In this document: one piece after another, positions 29,599-39,540 of the stretch
Position numbering within the stretch: the first letter of the stretch is position 1
Layout of the letters: each line of letters starts with the position of its first letter
Source of the DNA: Pectobacterium carotovorum
Lineage (GTDB): Bacteria > Pseudomonadota > Gammaproteobacteria > Enterobacterales > Enterobacteriaceae
Assembly (NCBI GenBank): GCA_016415585.1
Contig: CP066552.1
Location: 248,001 to 312,000 of the forward strand
Reading direction: 5' to 3'
DNA length: 64,000 nt
Program-made: the position numbers and the translations under genes
The notes under the pieces: generated by a model
Database searches by the model: none
Seen by the model: the letters and a program-made list of their open reading frames with translations, nothing else
What the model was told of the DNA's origin: nothing

Positions 29599-30554
29599 AA
29601 GATATTACGGTTCCTCTTAAATTAATTAAAATCCTCTTTGATGGTGAGTTTTACTCTGGTGAGCTACTTGGCGAAATGATGGGGATGAGCCGAGCTGCGA
29701 TTAATAAACATATTCAAACTATACGTGATTGGGGAATTGATGTTTTTACTGTAACGGGTAAAGGCTATTCTTTGCCAGCGCCTATGCAGTTATTAGATGC
29801 AGAAGTTATTCTTAAGCACCTACCAGAAGGTGGCGTGACGGTTTTACCTGTCGTTGATTCTACGAATCAGTACATTTTAGAACGATTGGATACGCTGTCA
29901 TCCGGTGATGTATGCCTTGCTGAGTATCAGCAATCTGGGCGTGGTCGTCGGGGGCGGCAATGGTTTTCACCCTTTGGTGCAAATTTGTATTTATCATTAT
30001 ATTGGCGTCTAGAACAGGGGCCAGCTGCAGCTGTTGGGGTGAGTCTGGTTATCGGTATCGTAATGGCCGAAGTGCTACATAAGCTTGGTGCTGATGGTGT
30101 TCGAGTTAAGTGGCCGAATGATTTGTATCTGAAGGATAGAAAGTTGGCTGGCATTCTTGTCGAACTTACCGGAAAAACGGGAGATGCTGCTAATTTGGTA
30201 ATTGGTGCAGGCATTAATTTACAAATGAGAGAACCTGCTCCAGATACGATTAATCAAGGCTGGATAAATTTACAAGAGGCAGGTATAGAGATTAATCGTA
30301 ATACTCTTGCTTCGACTCTTATTTCTGAATTAAGAAGTGCTTTGGTTATCTTTGAACTACAAGGTCTTGAACCATTCATTTCCAGATGGGAAAAATTGGA
30401 TAACTATTTTAATCGCCCAGTCCGTTTGATTATCGGTAATCGCGAAATACATGGGATAGACCGAGGAATAGATCGCCAGGGTGCATTGTTATTAGAAAAC
30501 GATGGTCTGATAACTCCGTATATTGGTGGGGAAATTTCTCTGCGCGGTGCATAA
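29595..30554 (+). CDS. birA: Biotin-protein ligase / biotin operon repressor
   Basis: Bifunctional: activates biotin and attaches it to the biotin carboxyl carrier protein, and as a dimer represses the bio operon. I chose the ATG at 29595 ([17 protein letters not shown], 319 aa). The winged-helix domain ([18 protein letters not shown], about 25-45), the ligase signature [14 protein letters not shown] (about 115-128) and the C-terminal SH3-like domain are present. It overlaps murB by four bases. The decayed insertion element starts 14 bases after its stop. Confidence 0.97.
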   Translation: MKDITVPLKLIKILFDGEFYSGELLGEMMGMSRAAINKHIQTIRDWGIDVFTVTGKGYSLPAPMQLLDAEVILKHLPEGGVTVLPVVDSTNQYILERLDTLSSGDVCLAEYQQSGRGRRGRQWFSPFGANLYLSLYWRLEQGPAAAVGVSLVIGIVMAEVLHKLGADGVRVKWPNDLYLKDRKLAGILVELTGKTGDAANLVIGAGINLQMREPAPDTINQGWINLQEAGIEINRNTLASTLISELRSALVIFELQGLEPFISRWEKLDNYFNRPVRLIIGNREIHGIDRGIDRQGALLLENDGLITPYIGGEISLRGA

Positions 30555-30599
30555 TAAAGGGGGGTACCCTAATGCCGATCACTTAAGGTGACCGGCATT

Positions 30600-31597
30600 G
30601 TTTTTTAACGGATATTTCGCCCGTCTTCCCCTGATTTCTCGGGGGGAACTTCGCTCCCGTCGTAACGGCAATACCAGATAGATTGCCTGCTCATAAAAAT
30701 GCTTCAGATGTCCCGGTATCGCACCCGGCGATGAACCCGGCAGACCGATAAGTAATCGCCAGATTTCCGTCAGGGCACCGCTGAAGCACCTCCGCCGCCG
30801 GATAACGCATTGGGTCCGTCAGTGACGTAAGCACCTCTCGCGTTTTTCCCTCTATCGTCTTCGTTAACAACTGCGCTGTGATGCTCTCCGGCAGCGTCGT
30901 CCATTGTTTACGCGCCTGCAGCGATGTCTTAATCCGCACCAGTCTGTCTTGCTTGCCCAGCTTGCCTATTACTCCATATTGCGTATTTTTCTTCAGGGGC
31001 AACAACCAGTGCCGGTTTTCTCCCACACTCTGCCAGTGGTGTAATAAGCCTACGGAGTAAAACCCTTTATCGAACAGGGTAATGCTGTTGTCTGGTGTTT
31101 TTTCGGTCAGCTCTGCTGCCAGTCGCATTTCGTTGACATTGTAGCGGCCGAACGCACTGGCGGAGATGACTGCTCAGTTCCATCAGGCAGGCCATTCTTA
31201 CCTGCGGGTAACCCTTGTCGCCGTGCTGATTGGAGGCCTTGCCGAAGGCCGCCTCATTTTCCAGTGTCGTTGTGTGATATCAAACAGTTCTCTGACAGCA
31301 GCCTCACCGAGCGTCTGTCGCCGCTGTATGACAGAACTGGGGGCGATGAACGGGGTGCCGGAGCGATCAGCGATATCCATGAGATTAACGATGTGGGAGA
31401 GGACGCTGATTGAATACGGCCATGCCGATAACCAGCCACACCACGGACTCAAGTGGGAGTTTTCGCTTGCGCAGAGTGACGGTATCAGTGAGCGTTAATG
31501 CCTGTTCAATCATGCTAACGAGCAGGAGAGCCGCGAGTGTGTGAGTCTGTTCCGGGGCAGTAAGATTGATAATGCCAAGAGCCTGAGAAAGTTGCAT
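30600..31597 (-). pseudogene. IS4-family transposase, frameshifted and internally deleted
   Basis: The N-terminal fragment from 31597 (MQLSQALGIINL, then RKRKLPLESVVWLVIGMAVF) breaks near 31400. A second frame carries RSGTPFIAPSSVIQRRQTLG and ELFDITQRHWK. A third (31128-30691) carries the catalytic-core segment LFDKGFYSVGLLHHWQSVG and NRHWLLPLKKNTQYG. After DPMRYPAAEV the expected segment with the catalytic glutamate (YREMK-like) is missing and sequence jumps to the C-terminal tail, readable in another frame as LPGSSPGAIPGHLKHF and LPLRRERSSPRE. At least two frameshifts and one deletion make it non-functional. Confidence 0.85.
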
Positions 31598-31631
31598 AAA
31601 AAAAGGTCCATGAATGTCATGAACCTTTTTT
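31598..31631 (-). terminator. Hairpin upstream of the transposase start
   Basis: AAGGTCCATGA and TCATGAACCTT pair with one mismatch around a three-base loop, flanked by A- and T-runs. It lies between the right inverted repeat and the transposase ATG. In IS10 and IS50, transcripts entering from outside fold so as to hide the transposase start; a similar role, or a terminator, is inferred here. Confidence 0.55.
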
Positions 31632-31700
31632 ACACCAACGGCTGGATCGTTTAACTGATCCTTAAACGATCGGCATTAGGGGATGCCCCCTTTTACATAT

Positions 31701-32651
31701 TCATTTTCTTAATCTAACACATTCAACGGCATGGTTAGCGCTTTTAGTCATAATAAGACTAGCTCTCTCTCGGGTAGGGAGGATATTTTCTTTTAGATTA
31801 AGTCCGTTAATTTCCTTCCATAATTGAGATGCAATACCGACAGCTTCTTCTTCCGTCAATTTTGCATAATTATGAAAATATGAATTTGGGTTTGAGAATG
31901 CACCTTGCCTGAATTTTAAAAATCTATTTATATACCATGTCTGTAACAGTGTTTCAGGTGCATCCACATAAATAGAGAAATCCACAAAATCAGAAACAAA
32001 AACTCTATGTGGATCATGTGGATAATCCATTCCACTTTGTAAGACATTCAAGCCTTCTAATATTAAAATGTCAGGTTGCTCCAGCACTTTATTGTTATTA
32101 GGGACGATGTCATATGTCAGATGGGAATACGTTGGAGCAGTGACTTTTTGTGTCCCTGATTTTATATCAGAAACAAACTTCACCAAACTATGCATATCGT
32201 ATGACTGCGGAAAGCCTTTTTTCTTCATCAAGTCGCGTTCTTTTAGCACTTTATTTGGATGAAGAAACCCATCGGTTGTAATAAGTTCTACACTGCGGTG
32301 TTCCGGCCAGCGGCTTAATAACGCCTGAAGCACACGAGCTGTAGTACTTTTCCCTACAGCGACACTGCCTGCAATACCGATTATGTAAGGTATCTTTTGG
32401 CCATCAGTTCCTAAGAACTGCTCAAGCACAGCCTGACGTCGTAAATTAGAGCTGATATAGAAATTGAGCAGGCGAGATAGCGGCAGATAAATTTCCGCGA
32501 CTTCGTCTAATGAAAGGTCTTCGTTAATCCCTTTGAGCTTAACGATTTCTTCCTCTGTCAGCGTTAACGGGACGGAATCGCGCAAGGCGGCCCATTGGCT
32601 GCGGTTAAATTGTAGGTATGGCGTGGCCAAGGATTGCTCTCTATTGCTCAT
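31701..32651 (-). CDS. coaA: Pantothenate kinase, type I
   Basis: First committed step of coenzyme A synthesis. The 316 residues are collinear with E. coli CoaA. The P-loop [15 protein letters not shown] is at about residues 95-109, and [22 protein letters not shown] and the feedback-related C-terminal region [14 protein letters not shown] follow. It is convergent with birA, and the insertion remnant ends about 20 bases past its stop. The 211-bp gap upstream (32652-32862) holds its promoter; no gene is visible in it. Confidence 0.97.
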   Translation of the reverse strand: MSNREQSLATPYLQFNRSQWAALRDSVPLTLTEEEIVKLKGINEDLSLDEVAEIYLPLSRLLNFYISSNLRRQAVLEQFLGTDGQKIPYIIGIAGSVAVGKSTTARVLQALLSRWPEHRSVELITTDGFLHPNKVLKERDLMKKKGFPQSYDMHSLVKFVSDIKSGTQKVTAPTYSHLTYDIVPNNNKVLEQPDILILEGLNVLQSGMDYPHDPHRVFVSDFVDFSIYVDAPETLLQTWYINRFLKFRQGAFSNPNSYFHNYAKLTEEEAVGIASQLWKEINGLNLKENILPTRERASLIMTKSANHAVECVRLRK

Positions 32652-32862
32652 AAGTCGTGTTCTGCCTGCTTCACAGGTAAGAAAAGGGACTCTCAGCCCA
32701 GCGAAGAAAACGGGCTATTAGTTTAGCCAACGCGATGATCGCGGCACCTTCTCTTATGTAATAAATTTTTGATAATGGGCAGGTTAACACTTTGCTGCTA
32801 GAAAGAAGAAGAGAAAATCGGTGCTGTACCCGATGCTTCTATGTTTACGCATCGGGCGCTTG

Positions 32863-33411
32863 CTAACTAGCGATGGCTTTACCTAAACCATTCACGGCAA
32901 AGAGGCGCTTATAATAAATGGCCGTTGGGTGATAATAGCCATCGGGTGTGCAAGCGTAGTCTGGTAATTCTCCCAGATGGCGATAGCCCAATGCACGGTA
33001 GAACGCTTCTGCGGGGGAACCTGCTTGAGTATCTAAGTAGAGTAATCCCCTCTGTTGTGAAAGCGCGCTCTGTTCCAATAGTTGAATGAGCAGTCGGCCT
33101 ATTCCTGCTCTTCTTGTGCGACTGTGAACCAATAATTTTTGAATTTCAGCTCTGTTTTTCCCATTTGGCTTTTGACATAACTCAAGCTGTACGCTTCCGA
33201 CGACGCCATCCTCATCGCGCGCTACCCATAACATGCGTTCACCGCTGGCGACAGATGTTTGCAAACTATGAAAATATTCTGTGGCTTCTTTGTGGGACAG
33301 TGGCGAGTGGTACCCAACAGAAGCACCTTTTTCTACAGCATCTATCAGTAGGCTAGCCAGTTCCTCACGATAGACAGGTAAGGTTGCAGCATTGAGTTGA
33401 ACGGTTTTCAT
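32863..33411 (-). CDS. GNAT-family N-acetyltransferase
   Basis: 182-residue acetyltransferase of the GNAT fold, substrate unknown. I chose the ATG at 33411 (MKTVQLNAATLPVYREEL), which follows AAGAGGAAAAATACG. The acetyl-CoA-binding motif A is clear (KLLVHSRTRRAGIGRLLIQ, with the R-x-x-G-x-G/A pattern RRAGIG), followed by LYLDTQAGSPAEAFYRALGY. It stands alone between coaA and the tRNA-tuf operon, where E. coli has no gene, so it is an accessory or lineage-specific insertion. Possible substrates include small amines or antibiotics, but nothing here decides this. Confidence 0.85.
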   Translation of the reverse strand: MKTVQLNAATLPVYREELASLLIDAVEKGASVGYHSPLSHKEATEYFHSLQTSVASGERMLWVARDEDGVVGSVQLELCQKPNGKNRAEIQKLLVHSRTRRAGIGRLLIQLLEQSALSQQRGLLYLDTQAGSPAEAFYRALGYRHLGELPDYACTPDGYYHPTAIYYKRLFAVNGLGKAIAS

Positions 33412-33699
33412 CGTATTTTTCCTCTTCGACAGAAATTTATTTCTAACCAAGCAAAATTCATTCCAGGTTCATTCCCTTAGAAAAGCGAGCAAAATAGCAT
33501 CGGTCAGTGCAGTGTGTGCTCTTCTAAAGAGCAAAACCGTATTTTAGGTGCAAGAGGCATAGGCGGAAATTTGATGGCGAAACCCCCACTTTGCTGGATG
33601 GAATTGGTGGTTCTTTGCGCTAATTCTTACTGTTACTCTGGATTTATAGCCGGATTTGGATAAAATCTAAGCGATAGCGCATTTTACGCAATTTTTTTG
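33412..33699. other. Intergenic stretch before the tRNA-tuf operon
   Basis: No credible coding region is seen. The left part must contain the minus-strand promoter of the acetyltransferase. The right part leads into the tRNA promoter, with T-rich DNA at about 33690-33700 just before its -35. Confidence 0.6.
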
Positions 33700-33728
33700 T
33701 TGCATCGAGCGTTCTGTCTACCTAAAAT
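33700..33728 (+). promoter_or_regulatory. Promoter of the tRNA-tuf operon
   Basis: TTGCAT (33700-33705) and TAAAAT (33723-33728) with a 17-bp spacer, followed by GCGCAG, a GC-rich discriminator typical of stringently controlled stable-RNA promoters. It is 14 bp before the first tRNA. Confidence 0.85.
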
Positions 33729-33742
33729 GCGCAGCACTTGAA

Positions 33743-33818
<76 letters not shown>

Positions 33819-33833
33819 TCAAGTACACAATCA

Positions 33834-33918
<85 letters not shown>

Positions 33919-34048
33919 AATTCAATCCTGGCGACAGGATACTCGATACGGTAGTAAGAGTAAGCCGGATCGACGAAGGCGGGGTCTATAAAATTTTATT
34001 CCCCAATTTCAAAATCTACAGAAAAATTAGGTAGCCGAGTTCCAGGAT

Positions 34049-34123
<75 letters not shown>

Positions 34124-34129
34124 AGATGT

Positions 34130-34205
34130 GCTGATATAGCTCAGTTGGTAGAGCGCACCCTTGGTAAGGGTGAGGTCGGCAGTTCGAATCTGCCTATCAG
34201 CACCA
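34130..34205 (+). tRNA. thrT: tRNA-Thr (GGT)
   Basis: 76-nt cloverleaf with acceptor GCTGATA/TATCAGC, anticodon loop TTGGTAA (GGT) and encoded CCA, six bases after tRNA-Gly and about 107 bases before tuf. Confidence 0.98.
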
Positions 34206-34276
34206 CTTCCTTTTCCTCCTCCTGATTTTCTTTCTGTGAATAAATTCAGCAAGCTATCGCTTGGTTGATGTGGTGA

Positions 34277-35497
<1,221 letters not shown>

Positions 35498-35527
35498 TCG
35501 CTGATAACGTTTGACGCGACACGCGAT

Positions 35528-35556
35528 AAAAGGGCATCATTTGATGCCCTTTTTCT
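35528..35556 (+). terminator. Terminator after tufB
   Basis: AAAGGGCATC (35529-35538) pairs with GATGCCCTTT (35543-35552) around a four-base loop, with a further T-run. Confidence 0.9.
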
Positions 35557-35569
35557 ACGCTGTCATGGT

Positions 35570-35622
35570 AGAACCTATCTCATCAGCGATTGTGAGATAT
35601 AATCATTGGTGAGATAGGCTCT
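35570..35622 (+). promoter_or_regulatory. Probable secE-nusG promoter flanked by an inverted repeat
   Basis: TATAAT at 35598-35603 is a good -10, but the -35 at the right distance is poor. AGAACCTATCTCA (35570-35582) and TGAGATAGGCTCT (35610-35622) are 12-of-13 inverted repeats straddling it. The secE ATG is about 130 bases downstream. Whether the repeat binds a regulator is unknown. Confidence 0.5.
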
Positions 35623-35734
35623 GTAGATACTGCGTAAATACCGAATTATTCGTTTTACAGAACATCTTTCGGTTTGGTTGCTCCGTGGTTACGGGGCAAA
35701 GTTATTTGTCTGAATCATTGTGACAGGTTGGTTT

Positions 35735-36118
35735 ATGAGTGCGAATACCGAAGCTCAGGATAGTGGGCGTAGCCTGGAAGTGATTAAGTGGCTAGTAGTA
35801 GGTGCCTTGCTGGTCGTTGCGATTGTTGGCAATTATTATTACCGCGAATTTAGTCTTCCTCTGCGCGCATTGGCTGTTGTTATTCTGATCGCCGCAGCCG
35901 GTGGTGTGGCCCTGCTGACCACAAAAGGCAAAGCAACCGTAACGTTTGCTCGCGAAGCGCGTACTGAAGTACGCAAAGTAATTTGGCCGACTCGTCAGGA
36001 AACGTTACACACCACGTTAATCGTTGCCGCGGTTACTGCCGTGATGTCACTGATTTTGTGGGGACTGGATGGTATTCTGGTCCGTCTGGTATCGTTTATC
36101 ACTGGACTGAGGTTCTAA
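35735..36118 (+). CDS. secE: Protein translocase subunit SecE
   Basis: Essential subunit of the SecYEG channel. I chose the ATG at 35735 ([19 protein letters not shown], 127 aa as in E. coli) over an upstream in-frame start. The protein is the three-helix enterobacterial form: two N-terminal hydrophobic segments (about 19-37 and 45-63), the conserved amphipathic region [16 protein letters not shown] and the essential third helix. nusG starts 3 bases after the stop. Confidence 0.97.
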   Translation: MSANTEAQDSGRSLEVIKWLVVGALLVVAIVGNYYYREFSLPLRALAVVILIAAAGGVALLTTKGKATVTFAREARTEVRKVIWPTRQETLHTTLIVAAVTAVMSLILWGLDGILVRLVSFITGLRF

Positions 36119-36121
36119 AAG

Positions 36122-36667
36122 ATGTCTGAAGCTCCAAAAAAACGTTGGTACGTCGTTCAGGCGTTTTCTGGTTTTGAAGGTCGCGTAGCACAGTCTCTGC
36201 GCGAGCATATCAAACTCCATAATATGGAAGAGCTGTTTGGCGAAGTCATGGTTCCTACTGAAGAAGTCGTTGAGATCCGTGGTGGTCAACGTCGCAAGAG
36301 CGAACGCAAATTTTTCCCTGGTTATGTTTTAGTGCAGATGGTTATGGAAGATGCGAGTTGGCATCTTGTGCGCAGTGTACCTCGTGTTATGGGGTTCATT
36401 GGCGGCACATCTGACCGTCCTGCTCCAATCAGTGATAAAGAAGTGGATGCGATTATGAATCGTCTCCAGCAGGTTGGTGACAAGCCTCGTCCGAAAACGT
36501 TGTTTGAACCGGGTGAAATGGTTCGCGTCAACGATGGTCCATTTGCCGACTTTAACGGCGTTGTTGAAGAAGTTGACTACGAGAAGAGCCGCCTGAAGGT
36601 GTCTGTCTCTATATTTGGTCGTGCGACACCTGTTGAACTGGACTTTGCTCAGGTCGAAAAAGGCTAA
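36122..36667 (+). CDS. nusG: Transcription termination/antitermination protein NusG
   Basis: Binds RNA polymerase through its N-terminal NGN domain and Rho or ribosomal S10 through its KOW domain. The 181 residues show the NGN domain ([19 protein letters not shown] to about 120) and KOW region ([20 protein letters not shown], about 130-150). It is the housekeeping paralogue of rfaH at 12252. The next hairpin both terminates this operon and overlaps the rplK promoter. Confidence 0.98.
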   Translation: MSEAPKKRWYVVQAFSGFEGRVAQSLREHIKLHNMEELFGEVMVPTEEVVEIRGGQRRKSERKFFPGYVLVQMVMEDASWHLVRSVPRVMGFIGGTSDRPAPISDKEVDAIMNRLQQVGDKPRPKTLFEPGEMVRVNDGPFADFNGVVEEVDYEKSRLKVSVSIFGRATPVELDFAQVEKG

Positions 36668-36698
36668 TTGCCTGACAAGACTTGCTGAAAATAGCGAC

Positions 36699-36745
36699 TT
36701 GCCTATGGCGCGAAATTAACCTATAATTTCGCGCCTTTTGTTTTT
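36699..36745 (+). promoter_or_regulatory. rplK promoter overlapping the nusG terminator
   Basis: TTGCCT (36699-36704) and TATAAT (36722-36727) with a 17-bp spacer form the L11 operon promoter. A perfect 10-bp inverted repeat, GGCGCGAAAT (36707-36716) and ATTTCGCGCC (36726-36735), encloses the -10 and is followed by TTTTGTTTTT, so the same DNA looks like the nusG terminator. Confidence 0.82.
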
Positions 36746-36769
36746 CAGTGGCCTTAACGGCGTCTGAAA

Positions 36770-36829
36770 CGTAATACAAACCACGGGGAGCCTTTTACTA
36801 GGCGCTATTACCCAATCGAGGAAAGTTAA
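36770..36829 (+). promoter_or_regulatory. L1-binding translational operator in the rplK leader
   Basis: The leader just before rplK contains GGGAGCCTTTTACTAGGCGC and TTACCC, which resembles the 23S rRNA site for ribosomal protein L1. In E. coli L1 binds the corresponding leader and represses rplKA translation. Assignment is by position and resemblance. Confidence 0.6.
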
Positions 36830-37258
36830 ATGGCCAAGAAAGTACAAGCCTACGTCAAGCTGCAAGTTGCAGCTGGTATGGCTAACCCGAGCCCACCGGT
36901 AGGTCCGGCTCTGGGTCAGCAAGGTGTTAACATCATGGAATTCTGTAAGGCGTTCAATGCTAAAACTGAAAGCCTTGAGAAGGGTCTGCCGACTCCGGTT
37001 GTTATTACCGTTTATTCTGACCGTTCTTTCACCTTCGTTACCAAAACGCCTCCAGCAGCTGTTCTGCTGAAGAAAGCGGCTGGTATCAAGTCTGGTTCTG
37101 GCAAGCCGAACAAAGACAAAGTAGGTAAAGTAACGAGCGCTCAGGTTCGTGAAATCGCAGAAACTAAAGCTGCGGACATGACTGGTTCTGATGTAGACGC
37201 CATGGCGCGCTCTATCGCAGGTACCGCTCGTTCCATGGGCCTGGTAGTGGAGGATTAA
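36830..37258 (+). CDS. rplK: 50S ribosomal protein L11
   Basis: Component of the GTPase-associated centre and required for RelA activation. The 142 residues match E. coli L11, with the proline-rich N-terminal region [18 protein letters not shown] and the C-terminal rRNA-binding domain. The ATG follows CGAGGAAAGTTAA. rplA starts 3 bases after its stop. Codon bias is strong. Confidence 0.98.
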   Translation: MAKKVQAYVKLQVAAGMANPSPPVGPALGQQGVNIMEFCKAFNAKTESLEKGLPTPVVITVYSDRSFTFVTKTPPAAVLLKKAAGIKSGSGKPNKDKVGKVTSAQVREIAETKAADMTGSDVDAMARSIAGTARSMGLVVED

Positions 37259-37261
37259 TAA

Positions 37262-37966
<705 letters not shown>

Positions 37967-37981
37967 TAGCTTTTGTTCCGC

Positions 37982-38010
37982 TTTACTCGGGTGTGAGATT
38001 TACCTATAAT
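37982..38010 (+). promoter_or_regulatory. rplJ (L10 operon) promoter
   Basis: TTTACT (37982-37987) and TATAAT (38005-38010) with a 17-bp spacer, starting 16 bases after the rplA stop. It drives rplJL-rpoBC. Confidence 0.85.
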
Positions 38011-38019
38011 CTTACGCCC

Positions 38020-38283
38020 GTTGTTCCTCAAGTGGAATGACGCAAGAATTTTTCGGTTGGAGCCTGGCCTATCCAGGCCTCCGTCCAAGACCGCAGGTGT
38101 TTCGTAAGAAACTTAATTCTCCTGCGTAGACGGTGACAGAGCCTAAATAACGTTTTTCTTTTTTATAAAGAATAATTTTTTACTGGATTCTGCTCACCGT
38201 GTTTCAACGCTTATCTCTAATTTTGGCGATAAGTGAAGTGAGTTCCGGAGAGTTTCTCCGGCTAAATCCAGGAGCAAAAGCTA
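38020..38283 (+). promoter_or_regulatory. rplJ leader RNA with L10-L7/L12 control region
   Basis: The 5' leader, about 260 bases with no gene, contains paired segments such as GCCTGGCCTATCCAGGC near 38065 and ends in CCAGGAGCAAAAGCTA before the rplJ start. In E. coli L10-L7/L12 binds this region and represses translation. The function is assigned from position and known biology. Confidence 0.7.
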
Positions 38284-38781
38284 ATGGCATTAAATCTTCA
38301 AGACAAACAAGCGATTGTTGCTGAAGTCAGCGAAGTAGCCAAAGGTGCGCTGTCTGCGGTTGTTGCGGATTCCCGTGGCGTTACCGTTGATAAAATGACC
38401 GAACTGCGTAAAGCAGCGCGTGAAGCTGGCGTTTACATGCGTGTTGTTCGTAACACCTTGCTGCGCCGCGTTGTTGAAGGTACTCAATTTGAGTGCCTGA
38501 AAGACACGTTTGTCGGTCCGACCCTGATTGCATATTCTCTGGAACATCCGGGCGCTGCTGCTCGTTTGTTCAAAGAGTTCGCGAAAGCGAATGCAAAATT
38601 CGAGGTCAAAGCTGCAGCCTTTGAAGGTGAGCTGATCCCGGCGGCTCAAATTGACCGTCTGGCAACGCTGCCGACTTACGAAGAAGCACTGGCACGTCTG
38701 ATGTCGACCATGAAAGAAGCCGCTGCAGGCAAACTGGTCCGCACTTTGGCTGCTGTTCGCGATGCAAAAGAAGCTGCGTAA
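38284..38781 (+). CDS. rplJ: 50S ribosomal protein L10
   Basis: Base of the L7/L12 stalk and translational repressor of the operon. The 165 residues match E. coli L10: N-terminal rRNA-binding region ([20 protein letters not shown]) and C-terminal helix that binds L7/L12 dimers ([19 protein letters not shown]). The ATG follows CAGGAGCAAAAGCTA. rplL follows after 66 bases. Confidence 0.98.
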   Translation: MALNLQDKQAIVAEVSEVAKGALSAVVADSRGVTVDKMTELRKAAREAGVYMRVVRNTLLRRVVEGTQFECLKDTFVGPTLIAYSLEHPGAAARLFKEFAKANAKFEVKAAAFEGELIPAAQIDRLATLPTYEEALARLMSTMKEAAAGKLVRTLAAVRDAKEAA

Positions 38782-38829
38782 TAGCACTTTCTTTTCTAAC
38801 GTACTTGCTAACGTATAAACTATTTCTGA

Positions 38830-39213
<384 letters not shown>

Positions 39214-39540
39214 GCCAACCTTTCAGGTTGCAGCCTGATTTATTAGGCTGATGGCTGGTGACTTTTTAGTCACCAGCCTTTTTGCGCTGTAGGGCATCAA
39301 TGGGATTTCACACTGTTTAGCCATTGATTTCTCCCAATATTTTTTTCTATTGACGACTTAATATACTGCTTTCCTGCATGGGCTCCATGCCTAAGCAAGA
39401 GCAACGAAATGGTTTAAGAGTAATAGAAAGACGTATTACGGAAAGTTCTCTATTTTCCGACCAACATAAATAGTGTTGCATGAACTGTCCTTGTTAGGGC
39501 AGACAGAGTGGTTCGACTTGTCAGCTAGCTGAGGAACCCT
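39214..39540 (+). terminator. rplL-rpoB intergenic region with attenuator
   Basis: The hairpin GGCTGGTGACT (39253-39263) with AGTCACCAGCC (39268-39278) and a following TTTTT is the attenuator that lets only part of transcription enter rpoBC. The remaining 250 bases hold no gene; in E. coli the comparable stretch is an RNase III processing site, and long-range pairing here is likely but not resolved. Confidence 0.85.

Larger units (their letters stand above)
30569..31679 (-). mobile_element. Decayed IS4-type insertion sequence
   Basis: The 1111-bp element is bounded by 20-bp inverted repeats, CTAATGCCGATCACTTAAGG (30569-30588) and the complement of CTAATGCCGATCGTTTAAGG (31660-31679), matching at 18 of 20 bases. 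Inside is a minus-strand transposase remnant. A hairpin just inside the right end (31598-31631) precedes the transposase start. It cannot transpose by itself because the transposase is broken, though its ends might still be used by an intact relative. Confidence 0.85.
30555..31700. repeat. Terminator-like arms split by the insertion
   Basis: AAAGGGGGGTACCC (30557-30569) on the left and GGGGATGCCCCCTTTT (31679-31694) on the right could be the halves of one bidirectional birA/coaA terminator into which the element inserted. GGGGGGTACCC and GGGGATGCCCC match at 7 of 11 bases and could be a worn target duplication. Both readings are inferences. Confidence 0.4.
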
